Assembly (NCBI GenBank): GCA_002364555.1
Contig: DEYM01000015.1
Coordinates: 1-37,966, forward strand
From: Phycisphaerales bacterium UBA3158
GTDB lineage: Bacteria; Planctomycetota; Phycisphaerae; Phycisphaerales; SM1A02
Direction of reading: 5' to 3'
DNA: 37,966 nt
The translations under genes and the position numbers were made by a program. Position 1 is the first letter of the stretch, and every line of letters starts with the position of its first letter. Positions 17,687-26,730 of the stretch are shown here, in pieces. The notes beneath the pieces were generated by a model. It was not told the DNA's origin. It was given only the letters and a program-made list of their open reading frames with translations, and did no database searches.

Positions 17687-19183
17687 CTACTTCTGGCTCT
17701 TATCGAGCAGATCCTGACGCATACCCGTAACCGTTCCGGTCGACTGGTCGATCTTCAATTGACGACCGGCCTTGCCGATATTGATTTCACTCGCTCTCAT
17801 CATGTAGTCGGATGAAGTGCCACCAAGCATGCCTGCGGCTCTTTCACGAGCCTCGATGTCCGCACGCCTTCTGATGTCACGAACAGATTCCAGACCCGTG
17901 ATATCCAGCCCCATGGAACCAAGCCCCTGTGGAACGTACATGATCTCGACATCGGGACGTCCCATGACAGCCGCATAGGCCTCCAGCCATTTCTCGGCGA
18001 TCACGAGATCCGGATGCTCACGGTAGGAAGGCAGCAGACCTGCGAAACGCTTGGCTTCACGCCCGAGCCCCTGATCGACTCTCGACTGAAAACGCTCCGC
18101 CGTGCTGATCGTTCTGGCAGCCAGTCCCGCGATCTCACCCCCCTCGAAGAAGGCGTTGATATCGGCAAGCTTCTGCTCGGCATCATCGGAATCGAGGGTC
18201 CAGGCTTCCTCGTAGGCCATCACGAGCCTGGCCAGCTCCGGATAGGACTTGCCCGCGATACCGATCAGAGACTCCTGTGCCGCCTTGTTGGCACGCTCGA
18301 TTTTTTCAGCCGCACGCTGGCGTGACTGGCTGAACTCCTCCTGCTTCTTCAGGATCCTCGTGGGCGGCATCACTTCGTTTCTCACGATGACCTGGCTGAT
18401 CTTCATGCCGCTGTCGATCTCATCCAGAACCGACTGAGCCTTGTCGGCGATCAGCTCCTCGATCTCGGCGTTGGACAAATCATCCTGAAGGACCTTGAGC
18501 TTCATCGAACCACCGACATGCACGACGGCACGCTCCACGGCGACTCTGACAATCGAATCGGCGTCGGCATCCGCGATTGTCGACAGGAATATGGCGGGAT
18601 TCGTTATCCGATACTTCGTATCGATGCCGATGTGGGCGAGTTCCCCCCCATCAGTCAGAAAGGAGCCGTCCTTCGATGGTGTCAATCGGTCTCGACTACC
18701 GGAGGCTTCGAGCGATCTCTCCATGCCCAGCTGTCTCATGTTCTGTGAAAGGAACGCAGCCCCGTCATCGACCTCTCGACCTTCGGATTCGAAGAGGACG
18801 AACTCCCCGATCGGCGGAGGCCAGTTCATCTGGAGCCCCGGCTGAAGCCCATCACGATCGATGATGCGTCCCCAGACGGTGGCTACTCCCGACTGGGACG
18901 TGCCCACGGTCTTGAACCCCGAGAAGAGAAACAGAACGAGCAGTACAACAATGACCAGCTGGAGGACGCGGAAGCTCATCTGGAGCGCGTCGGTCAGCGA
19001 GCGATTCGCCGGATCCATCGCCTCTCGGAGCGCCGCCGCCGACCCCACATCGGAATCGACCACGAATTCAGCCGATGCGGCTCTTCTGGCCGGCTCTACC
19101 TCCAGCGGAGACTCCTCTACGGAATAGTCCTTTCCGGATGGGTCGGACTCGTTGGAATCTCCATCTTTCCATGACTTGGCCAT
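17687..19183 (-). CDS. hflK: SPFH-domain protein, HflK-like
   Basis: HflK and HflC form a large membrane cage that in E. coli surrounds and modulates the AAA protease FtsH. This 498-residue protein has the HflK layout: an acidic cytoplasmic N-terminus of about 72 residues, one membrane helix (about 73-91, LQLVIVVLLVLFLFSGF), then an SPFH/band-7 domain beginning with SQSGVATVWGRI and the LQPGLQMNWPPP turn. A long helical region (about 280-400) with alternating charged residues should build the cage wall. A C-terminal segment of about 100 residues has no obvious match. It starts 2 bp after the HflC-like gene. In E. coli the order is hflK then hflC; here it is reversed. No ftsH is nearby, so an FtsH role is inference. 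Confidence 0.82.
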   Translation of the reverse strand: MAKSWKDGDSNESDPSGKDYSVEESPLEVEPARRAASAEFVVDSDVGSAAALREAMDPANRSLTDALQMSFRVLQLVIVVLLVLFLFSGFKTVGTSQSGVATVWGRIIDRDGLQPGLQMNWPPPIGEFVLFESEGREVDDGAAFLSQNMRQLGMERSLEASGSRDRLTPSKDGSFLTDGGELAHIGIDTKYRITNPAIFLSTIADADADSIVRVAVERAVVHVGGSMKLKVLQDDLSNAEIEELIADKAQSVLDEIDSGMKISQVIVRNEVMPPTRILKKQEEFSQSRQRAAEKIERANKAAQESLIGIAGKSYPELARLVMAYEEAWTLDSDDAEQKLADINAFFEGGEIAGLAARTISTAERFQSRVDQGLGREAKRFAGLLPSYREHPDLVIAEKWLEAYAAVMGRPDVEIMYVPQGLGSMGLDITGLESVRDIRRRADIEARERAAGMLGGTSSDYMMRASEINIGKAGRQLKIDQSTGTVTGMRQDLLDKSQK

Positions 19184-19185
19184 GT

Positions 19186-20163
19186 TCAGGACCCCTGCTT
19201 GCTGGCCGAGTCGGACTCGGATGCATTGCTTGTCTTGGTCTTGCCGGAAGTACCCGCTCGAGGCTTGGGAATACTCAGATTGCCTTCAGGCGATTCGGGC
19301 TTCATGAGATGCCACGGAGCGAAATCGGTGTCGATGATGACCGTCGTGTTCCTGCTCAAGGCCTTCTGGAGCGTATCGAGCCAGATCAGGAATACCGCCA
19401 GCTCTTCATCCTGACTCATCTCCTCGAGGTACCGGGCACTTCGCTCATCGGCACGCGTCCGGATCTCCTGGGCACGCTGTTCGGCGAATGCGTAGATCTT
19501 GTCGGTTATGGTCGTGGCTTCGGATCTGATCCTCTCCGCCTCCGCCTCCCCACGAGCTCGCTCGTTTTCGGCAAGCGTGTTTCTTCTGGCCTGCATGCCA
19601 TTGATGACTTCCTGCGTGACTTTCTCACGCAGAAGGATTCGACTGATGCCTGCGGACACAGGCTTGACGCCCGAGGAGATGGCTGTCTCCATTCTGGCGA
19701 GTATCTTCGACTCGATTTCGTTGAGCTTGTTGCCTTCTCCGAGAAGATCGCTGAATTCATATTCACTGACCACTGAGACGGCATCACGGAACTGTGTGAT
19801 CAAGGCTCCACTCGCATCCGACATCTCGGGATACGACTGATAGAACTCCAGCGGTCCATCCCCTTCCGAATCGAGTCTCCAGAGAAGGAACGCCTGAATG
19901 ACGACCTGCAGCCCATCGGCGGTCTGGAGATTCTCCTGACCGCTCTTGAGTAGCTGAACACGCGTGTCGTAGGTGGTCACGCTGTCGGCGAAGAATGGCC
20001 ATCGGAAATGAAGGCCTGGATCACGCACGATGCTTGAGGAATCGACTTTCCCAAAGTGGCTCTTCAACGCGACCTGATTGAAGCCCACCGAGTAGGTCAT
20101 GCTGAACAGGAGCAGGACGAACAGGATGGCCAATCCGATGATGATGGCAGCAGCTTTCTTCAT
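19186..20163 (-). CDS. hflC: SPFH-domain protein, HflC-like
   Basis: This is a 325-residue partner of the HflK-like protein. It has the HflC layout: a membrane anchor right at the N-terminus (residues 4-25, AAIIIGLAILFVLLLFSM), then the SPFH domain with VGFNQVALKSHFGKV and the DPGLHFRWPF turn, very close to HflC proteins. A coiled-coil segment rich in Arg, Glu and Ala (ARGEAEAERIRSEA, about 200-250) follows, then the family's C-terminal hydrophobic stretch. The last 30 residues are Ser/Lys-rich and probably disordered. Gaps to both neighbours are only 2 bp, so the three SPFH proteins are almost certainly made together. Confidence 0.85.
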   Translation of the reverse strand: MKKAAAIIIGLAILFVLLLFSMTYSVGFNQVALKSHFGKVDSSSIVRDPGLHFRWPFFADSVTTYDTRVQLLKSGQENLQTADGLQVVIQAFLLWRLDSEGDGPLEFYQSYPEMSDASGALITQFRDAVSVVSEYEFSDLLGEGNKLNEIESKILARMETAISSGVKPVSAGISRILLREKVTQEVINGMQARRNTLAENERARGEAEAERIRSEATTITDKIYAFAEQRAQEIRTRADERSARYLEEMSQDEELAVFLIWLDTLQKALSRNTTVIIDTDFAPWHLMKPESPEGNLSIPKPRAGTSGKTKTSNASESDSASKQGS

Positions 20164-20165
20164 GT

Positions 20166-22388
20166 CTATTCTTCTTCCTCAGTCAGGATCGTGTCGCTGT
20201 AGATGGTGCCTGGTGATGCATATTCATTGAGGCCCACGTTGACCTTCATCCTGTCAGGATCAATTCCGATGATGTACTTGCGGAACTCCGGGAAGTTCCG
20301 GTACGCCTGCATGGTGTGCCATTGGCGATACAACTCCGGAGCCGCTCGATAGGCTGCTCCCTGACCGAGGATGCGGCTCGCCTGGGTCCGCTGCTCCATG
20401 AGACTGACCCACTTGTCGCGTTCGGCGGTCGAGATCAGCTGGGCGGCTCGACCACCCCCCCGGCGAACCAGCTTGGATGCCTTCATTGAGAACTCGTCGA
20501 GCACCTCCGCCGCACGGCGGGCCTCCTCGGAGTCTTCACCGTGGGTGGCAATCGCCTCATCCTGTTCGTTTCTCGCGTTCTCGACGTTCTCGATGGCTTC
20601 GAGAACGGTATCGACCAGGTCGGGATTACCGACCATCGAGGTCAGCATGACGACCCGATTACGCTCCGCCTCGGCAATGAGACTGTCACTCTGCTGCATG
20701 GCGATATCAAGATCTTCAAAGGCATTGGCCATGGACCCGACCGGACGAACGACGGGAACATCCACACCGAGCAATTCGATTCCCGTATCCATCTTGTCGA
20801 GTGAGGCTCGAATCCTCGTATGGAGGGATTCGGCCAGTCTCGATCGATCAAGCGACAGGACGTCATCCAGACCAAGTGTGCCCAGATACTGGGTCACCTG
20901 CGACAATGCCAACTGCTTCAAGGCCGTCTCACGCTCAGTCAGCAGACTTTGCCTCGAGGATCGGCGTTCCGACCCAAACGAGAGGTAGTCCAACAGTCCA
21001 CCATTCTGGCCCTCTACAGAGGGTCGAATGCGATACGTGATGTAGATCTGCATGTCGACGAGTGCGTTGACGATGTCCCACCGATCCTTTTCAAGATCGG
21101 ACTCGAGCTGATCGTCCAAGGAACCCGTCGCCTCGATGAGGCCCTTCATGAGTCCCATGTTGCCTTCGCCCATTCGGGACCCGGCCACAATGAAGGGTTC
21201 CATCACATCTCCGACAACGAGCTTGATGTCATCCTTGCCCCAGATGGAGCTGGAGGGAGAACTCAACTCCTGACCGTTGATCGCGAGTACTCGCTCGGTC
21301 GTGACCTCGTAGAGCCCTGAAGTCTCCAGCGGCCAGGGCAGCTTCCAGAAGAGCCCGGAGCCGTGAACCATGGTTCCATCATCACCGACGATGGCTCCTT
21401 GGCGTAGTCGAAGTCCCTCCTGCCGCCCATCGACAACCACCATCGTGCTCAAGCCGATTAGGGCGGCCAGACCAAGAACAACCAACCAACCACCACTCCG
21501 GAGAACGAGCTGGTACCCCCATGAACTCGATATGTCGAATCCAAACTGGTAGTTGACCGCCTCATTCGCGGAGCGAACGATGGAGTCGGGCTGGCTGAGC
21601 AGACTCAGGAATCGCGAATCGAAGGCAGGCCTCGAAAAGTCGCCCTGTGTGCGGGGCCGGTAGACATTCAGGATCAGATTGAGAAGAACCTCGACGGCCG
21701 CAAGCACCATGAAGCATGGGATAATCCATACAACAAGCTGTATGGCATTATCGACATCGAAGAATCGACAAATGACACCGATCGCCACGAGAAGCAAGAC
21801 GAGGGCATTTCCAACCATGGCACCGGAACCAGCCCGGAGATTCTGCCATGCCTTCAATTCCGCCATCCCACTGAGGAACCTGGAACAGATGAAGGAAGCT
21901 GCTGTGAAGCCGAGACAGATGGCGACAAGCCAACCCTTGCCATCGGCCATCGGCAGATTCTTCATGGATCCCGGTTCACCGTAGAGGGACAGCCATGCGA
22001 ACATTCGCCAAGCCAGAACGATCAGGGAAACCACATAGAGAACACTCAGTACAGGAAGGATCCACCTGTAGAGCAGCTTGACCCTGCGAGCAGCGACACG
22101 GACTTCGTCGCCCGCTCGATCGAAGATCGATTCCCCTGCGACACCTCCGGTCGAGAGTTCATCCTCCTCCAGAGATTCCAGCCGTTCCATCTTGTGCTGA
22201 TTGAAGACCAGAATCAGACCGATCCAGATCAGCAGAGGGGGAAAAGCCCACAACGATGCCATGATCGAGGGAGTGTCACCGACAGCCAACCCGTAAATCA
22301 GGAATGTGAGGGCTACCAGCAGCTGCAGGAAGAAACCGAATACGGATATGTTCGTGGCCCGCTGGTAGGCCAGATGATCAACTCTCAT
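20166..22388 (-). CDS. Polytopic membrane protein with C-terminal SPFH domain, third SPFH protein of the operon
   Basis: This 740-residue protein combines about seven membrane segments (roughly 17-37, 46-63, 109-127, 152-170, 192-210, 216-241, 300-319) with an SPFH/band-7 domain starting after the last one. The SPFH part is recognised from GLRLRQGAIVG, the turn VHGSGLFWKLPWPLE (aligning with the PGLHFRWP turn of the HflC-like protein) and TTERVLAINGQE. A helical region (about 555-700) and a short acidic tail ending in EEEE follow. Standard HflK and HflC have one membrane helix, so the six-helix N-terminal module is the unusual part. It is the first gene of the operon, has no Shine-Dalgarno (possibly leaderless), and precedes hflC by 2 bp. 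It may form a heteromeric SPFH assembly with the next two proteins. Confidence 0.85.
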   Translation of the reverse strand: MRVDHLAYQRATNISVFGFFLQLLVALTFLIYGLAVGDTPSIMASLWAFPPLLIWIGLILVFNQHKMERLESLEEDELSTGGVAGESIFDRAGDEVRVAARRVKLLYRWILPVLSVLYVVSLIVLAWRMFAWLSLYGEPGSMKNLPMADGKGWLVAICLGFTAASFICSRFLSGMAELKAWQNLRAGSGAMVGNALVLLLVAIGVICRFFDVDNAIQLVVWIIPCFMVLAAVEVLLNLILNVYRPRTQGDFSRPAFDSRFLSLLSQPDSIVRSANEAVNYQFGFDISSSWGYQLVLRSGGWLVVLGLAALIGLSTMVVVDGRQEGLRLRQGAIVGDDGTMVHGSGLFWKLPWPLETSGLYEVTTERVLAINGQELSSPSSSIWGKDDIKLVVGDVMEPFIVAGSRMGEGNMGLMKGLIEATGSLDDQLESDLEKDRWDIVNALVDMQIYITYRIRPSVEGQNGGLLDYLSFGSERRSSRQSLLTERETALKQLALSQVTQYLGTLGLDDVLSLDRSRLAESLHTRIRASLDKMDTGIELLGVDVPVVRPVGSMANAFEDLDIAMQQSDSLIAEAERNRVVMLTSMVGNPDLVDTVLEAIENVENARNEQDEAIATHGEDSEEARRAAEVLDEFSMKASKLVRRGGGRAAQLISTAERDKWVSLMEQRTQASRILGQGAAYRAAPELYRQWHTMQAYRNFPEFRKYIIGIDPDRMKVNVGLNEYASPGTIYSDTILTEEEE

Positions 22389-22589
22389 GGGTAGATGAAC
22401 CAGTATTTTGAGGGGGAATGAGAATCGGCATGTGACACTGGTACGCAGCGTCCGGTAGGGATGGTTCTAAGGCGCCTATCAAAATATCATTTTCCTTCGA
22501 ACCCTGCCTAATCTGATCCCAGTATCGATACGAAGAGGCCCATCTCGATATCATGGAGTTTCACCCCCCCAAATGGACGCCTAGGCTGA
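22389..22589. promoter_or_regulatory. Divergent control region between SPFH-ABC operon and second ABC permease
   Basis: These 201 bp must hold both promoters. Visible symmetry elements are an AT-rich dyad AAAAT-ATC-ATTTT at 22481-22493, the palindrome GGCGCC just upstream, and a perfect 10-bp palindrome GTATCGATAC at 22522-22531. I see no consensus -35/-10 pair on either strand. The palindromes are candidate operators for coordinated control. Confidence 0.4.
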
Positions 22590-23723
22590 ATGTTCCAACA
22601 AATACTCGCCATTATTCGAAACACCTTCTTCGAAAGCGTCCGCCAGCCCGTGGTTCTGGTCGTTCTCGTGGCTGCCACTCTTCTGATTATTCTCAGTAAT
22701 CCCTTGTCGGCTTTCACCATGGACGAAAATCAGCGAATGCTGATTGACATAGGTCTGGCGACCATTTTCATGTCCGCCGCATTGCTGTCCGGGTTTATCG
22801 CGACCAGTGTTCTGGGAAGAGAAATCAGCAACAAGACCGCCTTGACGGTCATATCCAAGCCGGTTGGAAGACCGCTTTTCGTGCTTGGTAAATTCATCGG
22901 TGTCACGCTGGCCATGATGTTGGCCACCATGTTCCTCTTCCTGGTCTTCATGCTTGTGGAGACACACAGCGTCCTCGAAACGGTCAAGGATCCGATACAC
23001 CTGCCCGTCGTGGTCTTCGGATCAGCCGCTTTCCTGCTTGGATGGGTGGTCGCAGCCTGGTGCAACTACTTCTACAACATGGTCTTCACCAGTTCGGTGA
23101 TCTTCTTCACGACCCCATTGATGCTGCTGGCCTGGTTCCTTTCGATCAACTTCGGGCCTGACTTCAGCTCACGCCCGATGGGCCTTGGCCTGAAGCCTGA
23201 TCTCTGGCTTGCTCTGGTGGCGATGATGATGGCCATTCTGATGATGTGCGCGATCGCTGTGGCGGTGAGCACCCGTGCGGGTCAGTTGATGACGATTCTG
23301 GTAACGGTGGGCTTCTTTCTTCTTGGCCTGCTGTCGGACTCCATCTTCCTGTCGAGAATCAAGGACATGGAGGCCATGTGGCTGGCCAAGGCAAAGGAAC
23401 AGGGTCTCACGCTTCAGGAGGAATCGATCAAGACGATCAATTTCATCTCTGGCGAATCCGGTGAATACACCGAGATGATCGACGTCTCCACCGTTCCACT
23501 CATGGACCTCGCCACCACTCAGGAAACAGCCCTCTACTGGCTCTACGTCGCAGGCTACGACATTCTTCCGAATTTCCAGGTCATGTGGCTCACCGATGCG
23601 ATCACGCAGAATCACGTGATTCCACCCAGCTATGTCCTCGAGGCCGTCTTCTACGCGATCGTCTATTCGATCTCCGCGATTGCCGTGGGCGTGATCCTGT
23701 TCCAGAGACGCGAAGTAGGCTAG
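22590..23723 (+). CDS. ABC-2 type transporter permease
   Basis: This is a 377-residue membrane protein with an ABC-2 layout: a first helix (about 20-37), helices at 54-75, 105-123, 145-180 and 208-245, a soluble loop of about 80 residues before the last helix near 350-372, and a cytoplasmic RREVG end. Residues 78-104 (GREISNKTAL, then SKPVGRPLFVLGKFIG) match the equivalent segment of the 690-residue permease. It has no ATPase gene of its own next to it. It could pair with the ATPase encoded on the opposite strand or with one elsewhere. uvrA starts 39 bp downstream. The ATG at 22590 lacks a clear Shine-Dalgarno. Confidence 0.88.
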   Translation: MFQQILAIIRNTFFESVRQPVVLVVLVAATLLIILSNPLSAFTMDENQRMLIDIGLATIFMSAALLSGFIATSVLGREISNKTALTVISKPVGRPLFVLGKFIGVTLAMMLATMFLFLVFMLVETHSVLETVKDPIHLPVVVFGSAAFLLGWVVAAWCNYFYNMVFTSSVIFFTTPLMLLAWFLSINFGPDFSSRPMGLGLKPDLWLALVAMMMAILMMCAIAVAVSTRAGQLMTILVTVGFFLLGLLSDSIFLSRIKDMEAMWLAKAKEQGLTLQEESIKTINFISGESGEYTEMIDVSTVPLMDLATTQETALYWLYVAGYDILPNFQVMWLTDAITQNHVIPPSYVLEAVFYAIVYSISAIAVGVILFQRREVG

Positions 23724-23762
23724 AACCCTTCAACCGATGGCCGCGATGGGTACAACGCGTCT

Positions 23763-26666
23763 ATGCTGTTGGCGATGCCGCCTTCCAGAAAAATCGCGAT
23801 CACTGGTGCCCGAGAGCACAACCTTCGAAACATCGACCTGGTCATCCCCCGGGATCAGCTCGTGGTCGTCACTGGCGTATCGGGCTCAGGCAAGAGTTCG
23901 CTGGCCTTCGACACCATATTCGCGGAAGGCCAGCGAAAGTACATGGAGTCCCTGAGCGCCTACGCGAGGCAGTTCCTTCAGCAGATGCGAAAGCCCGACA
24001 TCGAGGCGATCACCGGCCTGCCGCCAACCATCGCCATCCAGCAGAGAGGCGGCGGTCACAATCCACGATCGACCGTGGCCACGACGACCGAGATCTGGGA
24101 CTACCTCAGACTCCTCTACGCCCGCTGCGGCACCCCCACCTGCTGGAAGAAGACTCCCAAAGGCACCTGTGGACAGCCAATCTCGGGCTCAAGCGCCAGT
24201 CAGATCGTTGAAAATCTCATGTCCTTCAAGGCGGGGACCAGGTTGATCCTGTGCGCGCCGGTCATTCGAGGACGCAAGGGATACCACCGGGAAGTTCTCG
24301 AATCGCTCCAACAGGCCGGTTTCGTGAGAGCTCGAGTCAACGGCGAGATCATCGACATTCGGGAAGTCCTCTCCCGTGGAGGAGAGAACCCTCTGGAACT
24401 CGGCCGGTATGAAACCCATGATCTTGATGCCGTCGTCGACAGGATCGCCATCAAGCCCTCGGCCAGAACGAGAATCAGCGAGTCGATCGAGACGGCCCTG
24501 AAGGCTGGCTCGGGACTTGTCACCGTTCTGGAGGAATCGGCGAAGGGCAAGTGGACGGAGCATCGATTCAGCGAACATCTGGCCTGTCCCGATCATCCGG
24601 AATGCAGCCTGTCGGAGATGGCCCCCAGGCTTTTCTCCTTCAATTCTCCTCATGGCGCCTGTCACGACTGCGACGGACTCGGAACCATCATGGCCTTCGA
24701 TGAGGGCCTGGTCGTCCCCGAACCCACCAAGGGCTTTGGCGATGGCGCCCTTGTTCCCTGGACGAAGAACGGCAGAAGACTCAATACCTGGTACAGCCGT
24801 CAGCTCAGACGATTCAGCGAGGCTGTCGGCATCGATCGATCCACTCCCTTTGACCAACTGACTCCCTCGCAGAAGAACACGCTTCTGGAAGGCAGCCCCG
24901 GCAAGTTCAAGTTCGAAGGTGTTCTGCCGAACCTTCGTCGACGATATCTCGAGACCGACAGTGATCGTGTACGAGAACGCCTGGCCAGCTACCAGAGCTC
25001 GAGGCCGTGCACGAGCTGTCATGGCCAGCGCCTTCGTGATGAATCACTGCATGTCCTGCTCTCCAGCGGCGACCAGAAGGTGAGCATCGCCGACATCGCC
25101 GGAATGACCATCGAGGATGCCCGGGAGACGCTCCTGAAACTGGCCCTACCCGGAGAGTTCTCCAAGATCGCGGAACCGATTCTCAAGGAAATACAATCCA
25201 GACTGGGTTTCCTCCAGAGCGTCGGCCTTGGCTACCTCACACTCGATCGCACCAGTACCACGCTCTCAGGAGGCGAGGCACAACGGATCAGACTGGCCAC
25301 ACAGGTCGGCTCAGGGCTCGTCGGCGTCTGCTACGTCCTCGACGAGCCGACGATCGGCCTGCATCAACGAGACAACGACCGACTCATCCAGACACTCCAG
25401 AGGCTCTCTGGAATCGGCAACACTGTCGTCGTGGTCGAACACGACGAAGGCATGATTCGAGAAGCCGATCATGTGGTCGACATCGGGCCAGGGCCCGGAA
25501 GACATGGTGGAGAGGTTGTCGCACAGGGTTCCATCGCCCAGATCCAGAAATGCAAGGCCTCGCTCACAGGCGACTATCTGTCGGGCCGGCGTTCGATCGG
25601 CACTCCTGAATCCCGCCGAAAGATGAAGCCACGCAACGCCATCACCATCAAGGGCGCGGCTGCTCACAATCTCAAGAAAATCGATGCCACGATCCCTCTA
25701 GGTGGACTGGTATGTGTCACAGGCGTTTCAGGCTCCGGCAAATCGACACTCATCAGCAACATCCTGTGCAAATCCGTCCAGCGACATCTCAACGGAAGTG
25801 GTCCCCGGCCTGGCAAGCACACTCGAATCACCGGGCTGGCAAAGATCGACAAGCTCATCGAAGTCGACCAGTCCCCCATCGGCCGGACTCCTCGATCCAA
25901 TCCCGCGACCTACACGGGCGTTTTCGATGGCATCCGAAAACTCTTCACACAGACGAAGGAATCCAAGATCAGAGGCTATGCCCCCGGCCGATTCAGCTTC
26001 AATGTCAAGGGTGGGCGTTGCGAGGAATGCCAGGGGCAGGGCGTCCGAAAGATCGAGATGCACTTTCTCCCCGATGTGTTCGTCACATGCGATGCCTGCA
26101 AGGGAAGTCGGTACAACCGGGAGACATTGGAGGTCCTCTGGAAAGGACGTTCCATCGCGGACGTGCTTTCCATGCCGGTCGATGAAGCCGTGGGCTTCTT
26201 CGAAGCCCATCCACCCATCCATCGAATGCTTCAATGCCTGGTGGATGTGGGCCTGGGATATCTCGAGCTCGGACAGCCATCCACAACGCTCTCGGGCGGA
26301 GAGGCCCAGAGGGTCAAGCTCGCAAGAGAGCTCGGCACGAAGAGCATGGGACACACGCTCTACATCCTCGACGAGCCCACGACGGGCCTTCATTTCTCCG
26401 ATGTGGACAGACTCATCCAGGTGCTCCATCGCCTGGCCGATCTCAACAACACGCTGGTCATCATCGAACACAATCTCGATGTCATACGAAATGCGGACTG
26501 GATCATCGATCTTGGACCAGAGGGCGGTGCGGGAGGCGGAACAATCATCGCCGAAGGAACACCTGAGACCGTTTCGGAAGTCAAGCGCAGCTTCACCGGC
26601 CAGTACCTCGCCGCCCCATCATCGAGCTCGAAAAAGAGCAAGCGACCAGTGGCCGCGGCCGTCTGA
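23763..26666 (+). CDS. uvrA: UvrABC system protein A (excinuclease subunit A)
   Basis: UvrA is the damage-sensing ATPase of nucleotide excision repair; it loads UvrB at lesions. Both ABC cassettes are complete. The first has Walker A GVSGSGKSS (38-46), signature TLSGGEAQRIRLA and Walker B YVLDEPTIGLH. The second has Walker A GVSGSGKST (near 655), TLSGGEAQRVKLA and YILDEPTTGLH. The C-terminal zinc finger is normal (CEEC ... CDAC). The zinc site in the first half is altered: Cys275-Pro-Asp-His278 with another Cys at 281, then Cys300/Cys303, so either His278 or Cys281 replaces the usual second Cys. Length 967 is slightly above the usual 940. The start could also be ATG 23775, which fits homologous N-termini better; neither has a Shine-Dalgarno. 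Confidence 0.97.
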   Translation: MLLAMPPSRKIAITGAREHNLRNIDLVIPRDQLVVVTGVSGSGKSSLAFDTIFAEGQRKYMESLSAYARQFLQQMRKPDIEAITGLPPTIAIQQRGGGHNPRSTVATTTEIWDYLRLLYARCGTPTCWKKTPKGTCGQPISGSSASQIVENLMSFKAGTRLILCAPVIRGRKGYHREVLESLQQAGFVRARVNGEIIDIREVLSRGGENPLELGRYETHDLDAVVDRIAIKPSARTRISESIETALKAGSGLVTVLEESAKGKWTEHRFSEHLACPDHPECSLSEMAPRLFSFNSPHGACHDCDGLGTIMAFDEGLVVPEPTKGFGDGALVPWTKNGRRLNTWYSRQLRRFSEAVGIDRSTPFDQLTPSQKNTLLEGSPGKFKFEGVLPNLRRRYLETDSDRVRERLASYQSSRPCTSCHGQRLRDESLHVLLSSGDQKVSIADIAGMTIEDARETLLKLALPGEFSKIAEPILKEIQSRLGFLQSVGLGYLTLDRTSTTLSGGEAQRIRLATQVGSGLVGVCYVLDEPTIGLHQRDNDRLIQTLQRLSGIGNTVVVVEHDEGMIREADHVVDIGPGPGRHGGEVVAQGSIAQIQKCKASLTGDYLSGRRSIGTPESRRKMKPRNAITIKGAAAHNLKKIDATIPLGGLVCVTGVSGSGKSTLISNILCKSVQRHLNGSGPRPGKHTRITGLAKIDKLIEVDQSPIGRTPRSNPATYTGVFDGIRKLFTQTKESKIRGYAPGRFSFNVKGGRCEECQGQGVRKIEMHFLPDVFVTCDACKGSRYNRETLEVLWKGRSIADVLSMPVDEAVGFFEAHPPIHRMLQCLVDVGLGYLELGQPSTTLSGGEAQRVKLARELGTKSMGHTLYILDEPTTGLHFSDVDRLIQVLHRLADLNNTLVIIEHNLDVIRNADWIIDLGPEGGAGGGTIIAEGTPETVSEVKRSFTGQYLAAPSSSSKKSKRPVAAAV

Positions 26667-26730
26667 GCAATCGTGACACGGACACATCCCATCGGGTACG
26701 CTTGGCATCATTCACCAGGAGTCGATATCC

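Noticed and set aside
19075..19776. 233-codon plus-strand frame across the hflK/hflC junction
   Set aside because: Antisense shadow of two clear SPFH genes.
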